A DNA stretch of 45,577 nucleotides from Dehalococcoidia bacterium (GTDB taxonomy: Bacteria > Chloroflexota > Dehalococcoidia > SHYD01), in contig SHYD01000012.1 of NCBI GenBank assembly GCA_009692945.1, positions 1 through 45,577 of the forward strand, read 5' to 3'. Positions 16,783-24,963 of the stretch are shown in pieces. The translations under genes were made by a program, and so were the position numbers. The notes under the pieces were generated by a model. The model did no database searches. It saw only the letters and a list, made by a program, of their open reading frames with translations, and was not told where the DNA came from. Numbering within the stretch: the first letter of the stretch is position 1; every line of letters begins with the position of its first letter.

Positions 16783-18885
16783 TCATCGGGCCACACCGCC
16801 ACCGGTGTCATCGCCAGTCGGATAGACGATCGCTGTCGGAGCCGGGGTTGGGGAAGGGAGCCGGGGCTGAACCGGGCCCACCGTGGCGAGCGATGTGGGC
16901 GTGGCGGTCGGAGACAGCGATCCTGGTACTTTGGGGGTCGCGGTTGCGACGGGGGAGCTGGTGGGGGTCGGGCTTGGCGCCAGACCCAAACGCTGTTGAA
17001 CGTCCATCGGGAAGGTCCGTACCCGGTCCAGCGAGAAGGACTTGAGCCGGAAATCCGGCAGGTAGCGCAGCAGGTATTCGTTGCCGAAGGAGACCATGCG
17101 TTCGTTGGGAAACAGGCTGATGACGTCCGGGATCAGTTCGATAATCTGGTCGTTCGACAGCACCTGCAACCGGGAAAGCGGCAGGTTCATCAACCGGTCC
17201 GCGGGCAGCAGCCGGATGATCTCATTGGGCTGTTCGGCCAACTCCGCGATCGACAGTTTGGAGAATGGGAGCACTGCGATGGTTACCGCAAGGGGCAGGT
17301 TGCCCTGCTCTTCAAACCAGGTGGTGCGCTCCTGCACCATATCCCATCTAAGCAGGAAAGACCCCTGCTGCTGGGGTGTCTTCAGGGTGGCGTCCAAAGC
17401 CACGGTTTCGCCCGGCGCGACGTTCTTGGGAAGCGGGGTGTGCAGTTCCAATGCCGTGCTTTCCGGATGGGGTGTTCCGTCGGGCTTGAACCAGCGGTAG
17501 CCCAGTCGGATCGGGGTGGTTCCGCCGGCGGTCCATGCCGCTGTGCCGCTGTTCTTGAGTTGGATTCTCACCCTCAACGTGGCGCTCGGGTCCACCAGTT
17601 TCGGAATGTTGTTGGCCTCCCAGGACTGCCCAAACAGCGGTAGCCCTGCCGAAACCCGGTCCCGCAGCGACGGCAACAGCGCGTACATCCGCTCTCCCGG
17701 ACACGCGGTATTCATGACATCTCGATGACCCATGACATTGGGCGTCTCTTTGTCAACGAAGAAACTCCGTCCCTGGGGGTCGAACCCGTGTTCCACCGCC
17801 TTGGAAATGACCAGTTGTTCAAGCGCCGCGAGCGCTTTGGGAGACGGGTCCGCCCCTGAAAAGGTGCCGATGAGCGCGATGCCGATGCTGCCCGGGTTGT
17901 ATTTTTCGGCGTGCCCCCCCACAATATTGGCTCCCCCGGAGCGGCCCTCGAAGACCCTTCCGTTATCGTCGATCAGGTAGTTGTAGCCGATGTCGCCCCA
18001 GCCCTGCTGGATTCCGTGGTAGTAGTAGATGGCCCGCACCACAGCGGCGGGGTCGGTGGGGCTGTTGGTCGAGGCGGTGTGGTGTACGATGATTTTTTTT
18101 GCGGGCGAATAGCTTCGTGGCCAGACTTCGATCCCCTGGGCATAACGCAGCGATTCGTTGGCGCCCCATGCCCCCCGGCCGATCAGTCCCGGCCGCAACA
18201 GAGCCGCAACCCGCCGGATGAGGCTCCCGCTCGACGCTGCCTGCTCGGCCGTGGGACCGGCGGACGAATCGATATAGCTAACCCGCACGGCGTCCAACCG
18301 CGGCTCCCAGGCTGAAGGGGCATCTTCGACGATGAGCCGGTATTGGACATAACGGCCGGTCAGGATAACCAGATCGGTGTCCTGAACTCTGGCCCCCCGC
18401 AGCGCATCCAACTCATCGGCCACGACCCAGGGCGACCAGAGGATCCCGTCTTCACCGGCCCGAATGCCCACCGTCAGCCGGGATCCCTCGGGCAAGTATC
18501 CATCCCAGTGCAGGCCAATGGCGTTGAAACGGTGCGGCGCCTCCAGCGGGTCGGACTGGTGGAAGAACCCGGTGGCCGCCAGGGAAGATTGATCGATGGG
18601 GAGGTCACAGGCAACGGCGCCTGCTGTATCTGAATCGGAGCCTGCGAAGCGCGGCAGGCCGGCAGATAGCGCCGTCAGGACGATGCCGGTCTCGTTGAGC
18701 GTCCCGTGGGTGGCAGACGTCATGGCGCCGGAAGCAGACGCCGCGGGCTCCCACACAGCAGCGGCGAGCAAGAGCCCGAGGGCCGGTATGGCGACGCCTA
18801 GGGACCGCCACCGCCTGAAGGCGGCGGACAGCGCCCCACCGCTCGCTCCTATCAACTCGGTGGCGAACTGCAAAGGTCCCTGCAC
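16783..18885 (-). CDS. PGRP-type N-acetylmuramoyl-L-alanine amidase, exported
   Basis: The 700-residue protein has an N-terminal signal or anchor (about 25-50), a beta-rich region (about 100-205), an amidase_2/PGRP domain (about 235-415), an Ig-like domain (about 425-545), a repetitive helical segment (about 555-640) and a PT-rich tail. The amidase domain has zinc ligands His268, His387 (MGHRDV) and Cys395 (CPGE) and the catalytic Tyr301 (IGYNYL). Such enzymes cut the bond between N-acetylmuramic acid and L-alanine in peptidoglycan. The helical segment has several units of the pattern IIRLLPADRLMNLPLSRL. Start GTG at 18885 has a weak ribosome site. Confidence 0.88.
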   Translation of the reverse strand: MQGPLQFATELIGASGGALSAAFRRWRSLGVAIPALGLLLAAAVWEPAASASGAMTSATHGTLNETGIVLTALSAGLPRFAGSDSDTAGAVACDLPIDQSSLAATGFFHQSDPLEAPHRFNAIGLHWDGYLPEGSRLTVGIRAGEDGILWSPWVVADELDALRGARVQDTDLVILTGRYVQYRLIVEDAPSAWEPRLDAVRVSYIDSSAGPTAEQAASSGSLIRRVAALLRPGLIGRGAWGANESLRYAQGIEVWPRSYSPAKKIIVHHTASTNSPTDPAAVVRAIYYYHGIQQGWGDIGYNYLIDDNGRVFEGRSGGANIVGGHAEKYNPGSIGIALIGTFSGADPSPKALAALEQLVISKAVEHGFDPQGRSFFVDKETPNVMGHRDVMNTACPGERMYALLPSLRDRVSAGLPLFGQSWEANNIPKLVDPSATLRVRIQLKNSGTAAWTAGGTTPIRLGYRWFKPDGTPHPESTALELHTPLPKNVAPGETVALDATLKTPQQQGSFLLRWDMVQERTTWFEEQGNLPLAVTIAVLPFSKLSIAELAEQPNEIIRLLPADRLMNLPLSRLQVLSNDQIIELIPDVISLFPNERMVSFGNEYLLRYLPDFRLKSFSLDRVRTFPMDVQQRLGLAPSPTPTSSPVATATPKVPGSLSPTATPTSLATVGPVQPRLPSPTPAPTAIVYPTGDDTGGGVAR

Positions 18886-19117
18886 TTTCTACTCACGCAA
18901 TGGAACGGGCCGTCCCCCAACACCGTTACAGGTCGGGGGACCAAGTGGTTCCACTTCAGGCGCCCAAGGCGAAACAAAGCGGAGCGCCGCTTCGTTAACT
19001 GCAACAGGGGCGAATGCTAGACTAGCCTCACATTGGACCATCCGTTCTTATTCTAACGCATCGTGATCGTGTTGCGCCGGTCATCCGGCAGCCGCAGATA
19101 TTCAAGGCAGGCATGAC
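18886..19117. promoter_or_regulatory. Divergent intergenic region with hairpins
   Basis: This 232-bp gap separates the leftward amidase gene from the rightward cyclic-nucleotide-binding gene and must hold promoters for both. Three inverted repeats are visible: GTCCCCC/GGGGGAC around 18911-18941, AAGTGG-TT-CCACTT just after it, and AAGCGG-AGCG-CCGCTT (18977-18992), extended by an outer AAC/GTT pair. None is followed by a T run, so they are not obvious terminators. I cannot assign promoter boxes with confidence. Confidence 0.35.
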
Positions 19118-19741
19118 ATGGCTGAACTCGCCGAACGTATAGAACTCCTACGCAGGGTCCGTCTGTTCAGCAACCTCAACCGGGACGAACTCGAGGCAAT
19201 CGACGCAATCCTCGAAGGAAAGCGCTTCAAAAAGGGAAGCGTGGTCTTCGCCCAAGGTGACGAGGGCGACGCGCTGTATATCGTGGAATCGGGGCGCATC
19301 AAGGCCTCGATCAAAGATGATCAGGGCCGGGAGAAAGTGCTGGGCGTCTTCAGTGAAGGCGACTACTTCGGCGAGATCGCCCTGTTGAACGACCAGCCCC
19401 GCACTGCCACCATGACCGTGGTGGGCGACGCGCAAGTCTTCATGCTTCCCAAAACTTCGTTCGAGAAGTTTTTGGCGTCGAACCTGGAGGTGATGCGGCA
19501 GTTCGTCAACTTGATGAGCCGCCGCCTCGCCGAGTCCAGTTCACTGGTCCGGTCCGACGAAGCCAGTCCCGAGCAAGGTGCTGGGCAAGAGCCTGGTGGT
19601 GTTCAGTCCCAAGGGTGGCAGCGGCAAGACAACCATTGCCGTCAATCTGGCGGTAACGCTGCGGGCACTGACCAACAAGTCGGTGGTGGTCGTCGACTGC
19701 TCGTACCCCTTCGGCGACGTTGGGATCATGTTCAACCTTGA
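19118..19741 (+). CDS. Cyclic-nucleotide-binding domain, probably the front half of a frameshifted gene
   Basis: Residues 1-150 are a cNMP-binding (CRP-like effector) domain: LFSNLNRDELEAIDAI, VFAQGDEGDALYIVESG, then FSEGDYFGEIALLNDQPRTATM, with the phosphate-binding cassette around FGEIALL and RTAT. No DNA-binding helix-turn-helix follows. After about residue 155 the frame turns into an out-of-frame reading of the next gene (Gln/Gly/Arg-rich tail). Deleting one C from CCC at 19568-19570 joins the two frames smoothly (SDEASPSKVLGKSLVVF). I therefore think the real product is a fusion with the ATPase that starts at 19578, but a separate gene cannot be excluded. Confidence 0.75.
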   Translation: MAELAERIELLRRVRLFSNLNRDELEAIDAILEGKRFKKGSVVFAQGDEGDALYIVESGRIKASIKDDQGREKVLGVFSEGDYFGEIALLNDQPRTATMTVVGDAQVFMLPKTSFEKFLASNLEVMRQFVNLMSRRLAESSSLVRSDEASPEQGAGQEPGGVQSQGWQRQDNHCRQSGGNAAGTDQQVGGGRRLLVPLRRRWDHVQP

Positions 19742-20840
19742 CCCCAAACGGACCATCGTCGACCTGCTGCCCCATGTCAACGAATTGAGCGGCGAGATCA
19801 TCCTCCAAAACCATCCGTCGGGCGTCAAGGTGTTGCTGGCGCCGCCCACGCCGGAAGAGACCGAACTGGTGACCGCCGAGCACATCAATATCATCGTTTC
19901 GGCGTTGCGCGAGTTGTATGAGTTCATAATCATCGACACCCATTCCTCATTTACCGATGTCTCCATCGGAGCACTGGACACCGCAGACCTCATACTGCTG
20001 GTTACCACCATGGAAGTGCCGGCGCTGAAGAACGTCCGGCAGTTCATCGACACCGCCACCCAAAAACTGGGCTATCCCATCGAAAATATCGCGATCCTGG
20101 TGAATCGCGCCGGTCCCACTGGCGGGCTGAGCATCGCGGACGTGGAATCGTCGGTCGGGGCCAAGGTGGTGGCGACCGTGTCCAGCAATGGTGCAGTGGC
20201 CGTCACCGCCGCCAATCAAGGTGTCCCCTTCGCTATCAGTGCCACCGACACCCAGATCTACCGCGATATGGTGAGCCTCTCCAAGATGATTACACCCCAC
20301 GCGATCTCCGAAGAAGACGAGATGGGGATCTCCGATGCTGATTCGGAGGACCTCACCCCGGCGCAGCGGTTGCGCCAGGCGCCGATGAGGCTGAGGCGGT
20401 CGGTGATCGAGGGTGTTTCGAACATCGCCCTACCGGACTTCCTGCTCGGGTTGGGGAGTCTGTTCGCTGTCAGCGCTCCGTTCATCCTAATCTTCGCGAT
20501 GCTGGGCCTGCTGGGCAAGGCGCTCAGAACGGCTTCTGGCACCCTCGGCGGGCTCGCCATCAACCTCCCCATATGGGTGGGCATCGTCGGTGGGGTGTTC
20601 CTACTCAGCCGGGTGCGAACCCAGCGCCGCAGTTCCTGGGTGTTCGGGGCGATCCTTGGCGCGTGTTACGGCCTCATCTTCACCTTCGCGTCGGTCGCCA
20701 TCAGCGGTGTGGTCGGAGGGGAGTTACGGACACCAGTGCCGGGGTTGATCCTCAATGTGCTGCCCTATGCCATCCTGGGGATCATCGGGAGTATCGTGGC
20801 CGAGAGAACCCGACCGCAGACGCAGGCGCTGCTGGCATAG
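19578..20840 (+). CDS. MinD/CpaE-like ATPase with C-terminal membrane helices
   Basis: The 420-residue frame opens MLGKSLVVFSPKGGSGKTT, a deviant Walker A of the ParA/MinD/CpaE group, followed by VVVVDCSYPFGDVG and the Walker B-like EFIIIDTHSSFTD. The ATPase domain covers about 1-240. From about 275 there are four hydrophobic segments (near 282-310, 317-340, 348-372, 378-400). CpaE/MinD proteins normally lack integral helices, so a membrane-anchored version is unusual. The GTG start at 19578 has no good ribosome site, which supports fusion to the upstream cNMP-binding domain. Role unknown; polar localisation or secretion-pilus control would be typical of the ATPase family. Confidence 0.85.
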   Translation: MLGKSLVVFSPKGGSGKTTIAVNLAVTLRALTNKSVVVVDCSYPFGDVGIMFNLDPKRTIVDLLPHVNELSGEIILQNHPSGVKVLLAPPTPEETELVTAEHINIIVSALRELYEFIIIDTHSSFTDVSIGALDTADLILLVTTMEVPALKNVRQFIDTATQKLGYPIENIAILVNRAGPTGGLSIADVESSVGAKVVATVSSNGAVAVTAANQGVPFAISATDTQIYRDMVSLSKMITPHAISEEDEMGISDADSEDLTPAQRLRQAPMRLRRSVIEGVSNIALPDFLLGLGSLFAVSAPFILIFAMLGLLGKALRTASGTLGGLAINLPIWVGIVGGVFLLSRVRTQRRSSWVFGAILGACYGLIFTFASVAISGVVGGELRTPVPGLILNVLPYAILGIIGSIVAERTRPQTQALLA

Positions 20841-20863
20841 CGGCGATGCACCGAGCGATCTGA

Positions 20864-22231
20864 TTGGCAGGCCACCCTGCTGTCCCCGCCGGGGTGACGG
20901 TCTCCCTCGAAACGCTGGGTTGCAAGCTCAACCTCGCCGACAGTGAACTGCTGGCGCGGGAATTCACCGCCGCCGGATACCAGGTTGTGTCTTCCCAAGC
21001 GGGGGCCCACGTCTACATCATCAACACTTGCACGGTGACCCACGTCGCCGACGCCAAGGCGCGGCAAGAGCTGCGAGCCGTCCGGCGTCGCAACCCTCGA
21101 GCACTGTTGGTGGCCACCGGGTGCTACCCCGAGCGGGCTCCCGGCGAACTCGAAGCGCTTCCGGAAGTGGACCTCATTGCCGGCAATAGCCGAAAAGCAC
21201 AGTTGGTCCAGTTGGTGTCGGGCAAACTCGCCGAGCGTGCGCTGGCCGGGGAGTCCATCCAAGCAGACCTCGTCCGGACGGTCCCTGCAATTGCCGTGGT
21301 GCGGTCCTTCGTCAAAATCCAAGAGGGCTGCAACGACTACTGTGCCTATTGCATCATTCCAAAAACCAGGGGCACATCCCGTTCGTTTGATCCAGCGTCC
21401 ATTATCTCGGCAATCAACGACCGGCAGGGCCAAGGCTACCCGGAGGTGGTGCTGACAGGTACCCAATTGGGCGATTATGGCATCGAAGCTCCTGGAGACC
21501 GCCGGTACCGCGCCGACCACCGCGACCAGAGCACCGAAGGCAACCCGCTGGCTGTGCTCGTGGCGCTCGTACTGAAAGAAACCGCGATCCCGCGGGTCCG
21601 CATTTCTTCGCTCCAACCGCAGGACATCACACCTGAACTGCTCTCGTTGTGGTCGGATCCCAGGCTTTGTCCTCATTTTCACCTGCCGTTGCAGTCAGGG
21701 GCGGCGCCGGTACTGCGGAGCATGCGGCGGCGCTATGCTCCCGAGGAATACGTTGCGGCCCTCCACCGCATCCGGACCATGGTCCCGATGGCCGCCGTCA
21801 CGACAGACGTGATCGTCGGGTTCCCAGGCGAAACTGATGCTGATTTCGACGCCACGTTAGGCCTGTGCGATGCGGCGGGTTTCGCTGCGATTCACGCGTT
21901 CCCGTACTCCCAACGCCCTGGAACCTTGGCAGTCAGGCTGCCGGGGACGGTCCCGGCGCCCGTCAAGCGGGCCCGAATGGAACGGATCCTGGATCTCGCC
22001 AAGTCCTGTAGTCTTAAGGAGCGGACAAGAAACTTGGGACGGGTCCGTCCGGTATTGTGGGAGGGGACTGCGTCGGTCCCGTGCGGTGAAGGGATGACCG
22101 TTTGGCAGGGCCTGACGGACACCTACTTCCGGGTGTATACCACGAGCCACGAACCGCTTCGATCCCGCATCACCAAGACCTTGCTCTCATGCATCCATCA
22201 GGATGGTGTTTGGGGAGAACGTGCCGAATGA
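20864..22231 (+). CDS. mtaB: tRNA t6A37 methylthiotransferase (MtaB)
   Basis: MtaB is a radical-SAM enzyme that adds a methylthio group to t6A at position 37 of ANN-decoding tRNAs. The 455-residue frame has the N-terminal cluster cysteines (TLGCKLN, NTCTVTHVAD, ATGCYPER), the radical-SAM motif CNDYCAYC near residue 160, and a C-terminal TRAM-like region. Spacing and sequence fit MtaB rather than MiaB. The listed start is TTG at 20864; GTG at 20894 would give the more usual beginning MTVSLETLGCKLN. Neither has a clear ribosome site. The stop overlaps the next gene (ATGA). Confidence 0.9.
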   Translation: MAGHPAVPAGVTVSLETLGCKLNLADSELLAREFTAAGYQVVSSQAGAHVYIINTCTVTHVADAKARQELRAVRRRNPRALLVATGCYPERAPGELEALPEVDLIAGNSRKAQLVQLVSGKLAERALAGESIQADLVRTVPAIAVVRSFVKIQEGCNDYCAYCIIPKTRGTSRSFDPASIISAINDRQGQGYPEVVLTGTQLGDYGIEAPGDRRYRADHRDQSTEGNPLAVLVALVLKETAIPRVRISSLQPQDITPELLSLWSDPRLCPHFHLPLQSGAAPVLRSMRRRYAPEEYVAALHRIRTMVPMAAVTTDVIVGFPGETDADFDATLGLCDAAGFAAIHAFPYSQRPGTLAVRLPGTVPAPVKRARMERILDLAKSCSLKERTRNLGRVRPVLWEGTASVPCGEGMTVWQGLTDTYFRVYTTSHEPLRSRITKTLLSCIHQDGVWGERAE

Positions 22232-22866
22232 ACACCTTCAACAAGTTCCTGGTGATCCTGATGGTCCTGGGCAGCATTTTTCTGTGGTTTGGCGCCATCT
22301 TTTCGGTCTGGTTCCTCGCAGATAAGTTGCTGCTGGCACTGCGGGACACGGCGTTCCTACTGCGCGACAACACGATGTTGGTGCGCGGCTTCGTCACTGC
22401 GTTCGGGGTGAGCGCCATCCTGGTAGCGCTATTGGTCCTGACGGGCGAGTTTTCGCCAGGGCAGCCCAAGGTCATCAGGCTTCGGAGCGTAGCTGGAGGG
22501 TCAGCAGTGGTCACCATCGAAGCGATGACCGCCCGGTTGAAGGCTGAAATAGAACGGGTGCCGCTGATCCAGATGGCCCGGCCCAAGGTTAACGTTCGGA
22601 AAAACGCGGCCGATGTCGTTGTGGAACTGCGGACCGCCGGCCCAGCCCACCTCCCCACGGTGGCCGACGATGTGTGCAACGTTGTGCGCGAGGTGATGGA
22701 CAGCCAAATGGGTACGGAATTGCGAAGCGTTCGGGTGGCGTTTCAGCAGGCGGGGCGTGGGAACCAGGGGATGCAGGCGGCAAAGGGGCCGATCACGATT
22801 CCGGCATCCCAGCAAGGGGCGCCGCCCGGAGTGGAGGGTGATGCCGAAAGGCAACCGCCCGGCTGA
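22228..22866 (+). CDS. AmaP/Asp23-like membrane protein
   Basis: The start is set at the ATG at 22228, which overlaps the mtaB stop, giving 212 residues. Two transmembrane helices lie near residues 5-32 and 50-72. They are followed by a soluble domain (about 85-180) with an Asp23/DUF322-like pattern: VVTIEAMTARLKAEIERVPL, then VVVELRTAGPAHLPTVADD and VVREVMDSQMGTELRSVRV. This is the layout of AmaP, the membrane anchor of alkaline-shock protein Asp23. The last 35 residues are Gly/Pro/Gln-rich. No Asp23 gene is in view, so the function is inferred by family only. Confidence 0.7.
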   Translation: MNTFNKFLVILMVLGSIFLWFGAIFSVWFLADKLLLALRDTAFLLRDNTMLVRGFVTAFGVSAILVALLVLTGEFSPGQPKVIRLRSVAGGSAVVTIEAMTARLKAEIERVPLIQMARPKVNVRKNAADVVVELRTAGPAHLPTVADDVCNVVREVMDSQMGTELRSVRVAFQQAGRGNQGMQAAKGPITIPASQQGAPPGVEGDAERQPPG

Positions 22867-22874
22867 TGGCGGTT
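22853..22874. terminator. Hairpin between convergent genes
   Basis: An inverted repeat AACCGCC/GGCGGTT with an 8-base loop spans the 6-bp gap between the AmaP-like gene and proB, which converge here. It overlaps both gene ends and has no T run on either side. It may act as a bidirectional barrier for transcription; this is a guess from position. Confidence 0.3.
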
Positions 22875-24054
22875 AGAGGACCACCAGATTATTCCGGTGG
22901 ATCACCTCGTCTCCGTAATGGTGACCCAGCACCGGCTCGATCTCGGAAGAGCGCAGTCCCGCTAGTTTGCCCAGTTCCTCTGCGCTGTAGTTGACGATCC
23001 CATAGGCAATCTCCCGGCCCTCCGCCGCCTCGACCGCCACGATATCGCCACGGGAGAAGGCGCCCTTCACCTCCACCACGCCTGCCGGCAGGAGACTCCG
23101 GTTCTGGTGCGTCAGCGCGTTGGCCGCCCCCGTGTCCACTGCCAGAGAACCTCGGCGGGACAGGCCCGACAGCATCCAGCGTTTGCGGCTCTCCACTTTC
23201 GATGCAGACGGCAGGAACAGCGTTCCGCAGGCATCCCCATGTGCCAGTTTGACCAGCACCCCGGGTTCGCGGCCGTTCGCAATGATCACCGCGGCTCCGC
23301 CGGCGGTGGCCGTTCGGGCTGCCTGCAGCTTGGCCACCATGCCGCCGCGGCTGCGGGCGCCGACCGTCTTCCCCGCCAACTGCTCGATCGCCGCATCCAC
23401 CCGCGGGACCAATGAGATGTGAAGGGCGCTGGGATCGGCAGCAGGATCGGACGTGTAGAGTCCGTTGATGTCGGACAACAGGACCAGCACATCGGCGTCC
23501 ACCAGGTTCGCGATCAGCGCCGAGAGCGCATCGTTATCGCCGAAGGTGGCGTTTTCCAGTTCATCCACTGCGACCACATCGTTCTCGTTCACAATGGAGA
23601 TGACCCGGAGGTCCATCAGGGACAACAAGGTGGTGCGGGCATTTAGGTAAGAAAGGCGATCGGCGAGATCGGTCTTGGTCACCAGCGTTTGCGCCACGGT
23701 GATGTCATGCCAGCGGAAGAGCTGATCATAAGCCTCCATCAGCAGGCTCTGCCCCACGGCGGCGCACACCTGGCGCAGCGGCGTGTGTTGCAGTCCGTGA
23801 ACGGCGCCGAGCCGGTGCCTGCCTGCCGCCACCGCCCCCGAGGAGACGACGATGACCTCCCGGCCTTCCTGGTGCAGGCGGGCCAACTGCCCCACCAGGG
23901 CCGCCATCGTTTCGAGGTTGAGGCGGTCGGTGCCCCCGGTGAGCAGGTTGGTGCCGAACTTGACCACGACCCGTTGAAACGGGACTGACGGCCAGGTGTC
24001 GGGGTCGCGGGAGGGGAGGTTCATCCCGGGCAACGGTGCGTCGAGTACGCTCAT
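22873..24054 (-). CDS. proB: Glutamate 5-kinase
   Basis: ProB phosphorylates glutamate in the first step of proline synthesis. With the ATG at 24054 (overlapping the stop of the holin-like gene as ATGA) the protein has 393 residues. The amino-acid-kinase domain begins VVVKFGTNLL, with VIVVSSGAVAAGRHRLG, NENDVVAVDE, FGDNDALSALIANLVDADVLVLLSDINGLY and the GGMVAKLQAA segment. A PUA domain follows (about 300-390: GSLAVDTGAANAL). An open extension to 24165 has no family similarity. ProA is not in the window. Confidence 0.94.
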   Translation of the reverse strand: MSVLDAPLPGMNLPSRDPDTWPSVPFQRVVVKFGTNLLTGGTDRLNLETMAALVGQLARLHQEGREVIVVSSGAVAAGRHRLGAVHGLQHTPLRQVCAAVGQSLLMEAYDQLFRWHDITVAQTLVTKTDLADRLSYLNARTTLLSLMDLRVISIVNENDVVAVDELENATFGDNDALSALIANLVDADVLVLLSDINGLYTSDPAADPSALHISLVPRVDAAIEQLAGKTVGARSRGGMVAKLQAARTATAGGAAVIIANGREPGVLVKLAHGDACGTLFLPSASKVESRKRWMLSGLSRRGSLAVDTGAANALTHQNRSLLPAGVVEVKGAFSRGDIVAVEAAEGREIAYGIVNYSAEELGKLAGLRSSEIEPVLGHHYGDEVIHRNNLVVL

Positions 24055-24467
24055 TTCAAGGCCTTGGTAAGCATTGTGCTGACCAGGCTTATCAGCAGGG
24101 CCCCCCAGAACGCGGCGCCGAACCCGTCCACTCTGAAAGCGACCGAAAACCGTTCGGCGAGCCATGACGCGACCAGTAGCATGAGACCGTTGACGACGAG
24201 CGTGAAGAGGCCGAGGGTCAGGAGTTGCAGCAGGCAGGTGGTCATCAGCACGATGGGGCGAATCAGCGCATTCACCAGCCCGATAAAGAGCGAAGCGATG
24301 ATCGCCGACTGCCAGTCACCGATGAAGAAAGGGCCCTCCCGCAGTGTGAAGTAGCCCACCGAGAAGTAGTTCACAATCCCCGCTGCCGCCGCAAGGGCCC
24401 CGGTATTCACGACAAGGCGGATGAGCAGACTGTTCAGCGGGCCGCTCTGGGAACTCCGGCGAGCCAT
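24051..24467 (-). CDS. Holin-4-superfamily (YvlD-like) membrane protein
   Basis: The 138-residue protein has four hydrophobic segments and the family motif ASLFIGLVNALIRPIVLMTT, followed by LTLGLFTLVVNGLMLLVAS. This matches the phage_holin_4_2/YvlD family, which in bacterial chromosomes is a small conserved membrane protein of unknown role, not a phage lysis gene. It lies 8 bp after ribH and overlaps proB by 4 bp, so it is part of a ribBA-ribH-holin-proB transcript. Confidence 0.88.
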   Translation of the reverse strand: MARRSSQSGPLNSLLIRLVVNTGALAAAAGIVNYFSVGYFTLREGPFFIGDWQSAIIASLFIGLVNALIRPIVLMTTCLLQLLTLGLFTLVVNGLMLLVASWLAERFSVAFRVDGFGAAFWGALLISLVSTMLTKALK

Positions 24468-24475
24468 CGGGCCCC

Positions 24476-24955
24476 CTATTCCGAGACCAAGGGCAGTTTG
24501 CGCATCAGATTTGCCATTTCAACCGCCGTCCGTGCGGCCTCGCCGCCCTTGTTGCCACTCCCCGAGCCGCAGCGTCCTCGGGCCTGCTCCACCGTGTCGG
24601 TCGTCAGGACGCCGAAAATCACCGGGATGCCACTCTGCAAGCCGGCTTCGAGGATGCCGCGCGAACTCGCGGCCGCCACGTGCTCGAAATGGGCAGTTTC
24701 CCCGCGAATGACGCAGCCGAGACAGATGACCGCATCGAACCGCCTGCTTAGCGCCAACCGCTGCGCCACCAAGGGCAACTCAAACGCCCCGGGAGTCCAG
24801 ATGACCGCTACTCCGGTCGCGGCGACCCCACACTCCATCAACGCCCGCTGAGCGCCGTCGAGGAGCCGATCGGTGATGAAGCTGTTGAACCGGGCGACAA
24901 CAACCGCGATCTGCAGGCCCGCTCCATCGAGGGAGCCGGAGTACTCAACCGGCAA
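24476..24955 (-). CDS. ribH: 6,7-dimethyl-8-ribityllumazine synthase
   Basis: RibH condenses 5-amino-6-ribitylaminouracil with 3,4-dihydroxy-2-butanone 4-phosphate in riboflavin synthesis. The 159-residue product shows VVARFNSFITDRLLDGA, the substrate-binding WTPGAFELPLVAQRL, GCVIRGETAHFEHVA with the catalytic His, and VIFGVLTTDTVEQA. Length is normal. It follows ribBA by 8 bp. RibD and riboflavin synthase are not in the window. Confidence 0.96.
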   Translation of the reverse strand: MPVEYSGSLDGAGLQIAVVVARFNSFITDRLLDGAQRALMECGVAATGVAVIWTPGAFELPLVAQRLALSRRFDAVICLGCVIRGETAHFEHVAAASSRGILEAGLQSGIPVIFGVLTTDTVEQARGRCGSGSGNKGGEAARTAVEMANLMRKLPLVSE

Positions 24956-24963
24956 GCCTCGGC

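Noticed and set aside
24051..24467. Holin-4-like gene as a prophage marker
   Set aside because: It is embedded in a riboflavin/proline operon with no phage genes; the family is common as a chromosomal membrane protein.
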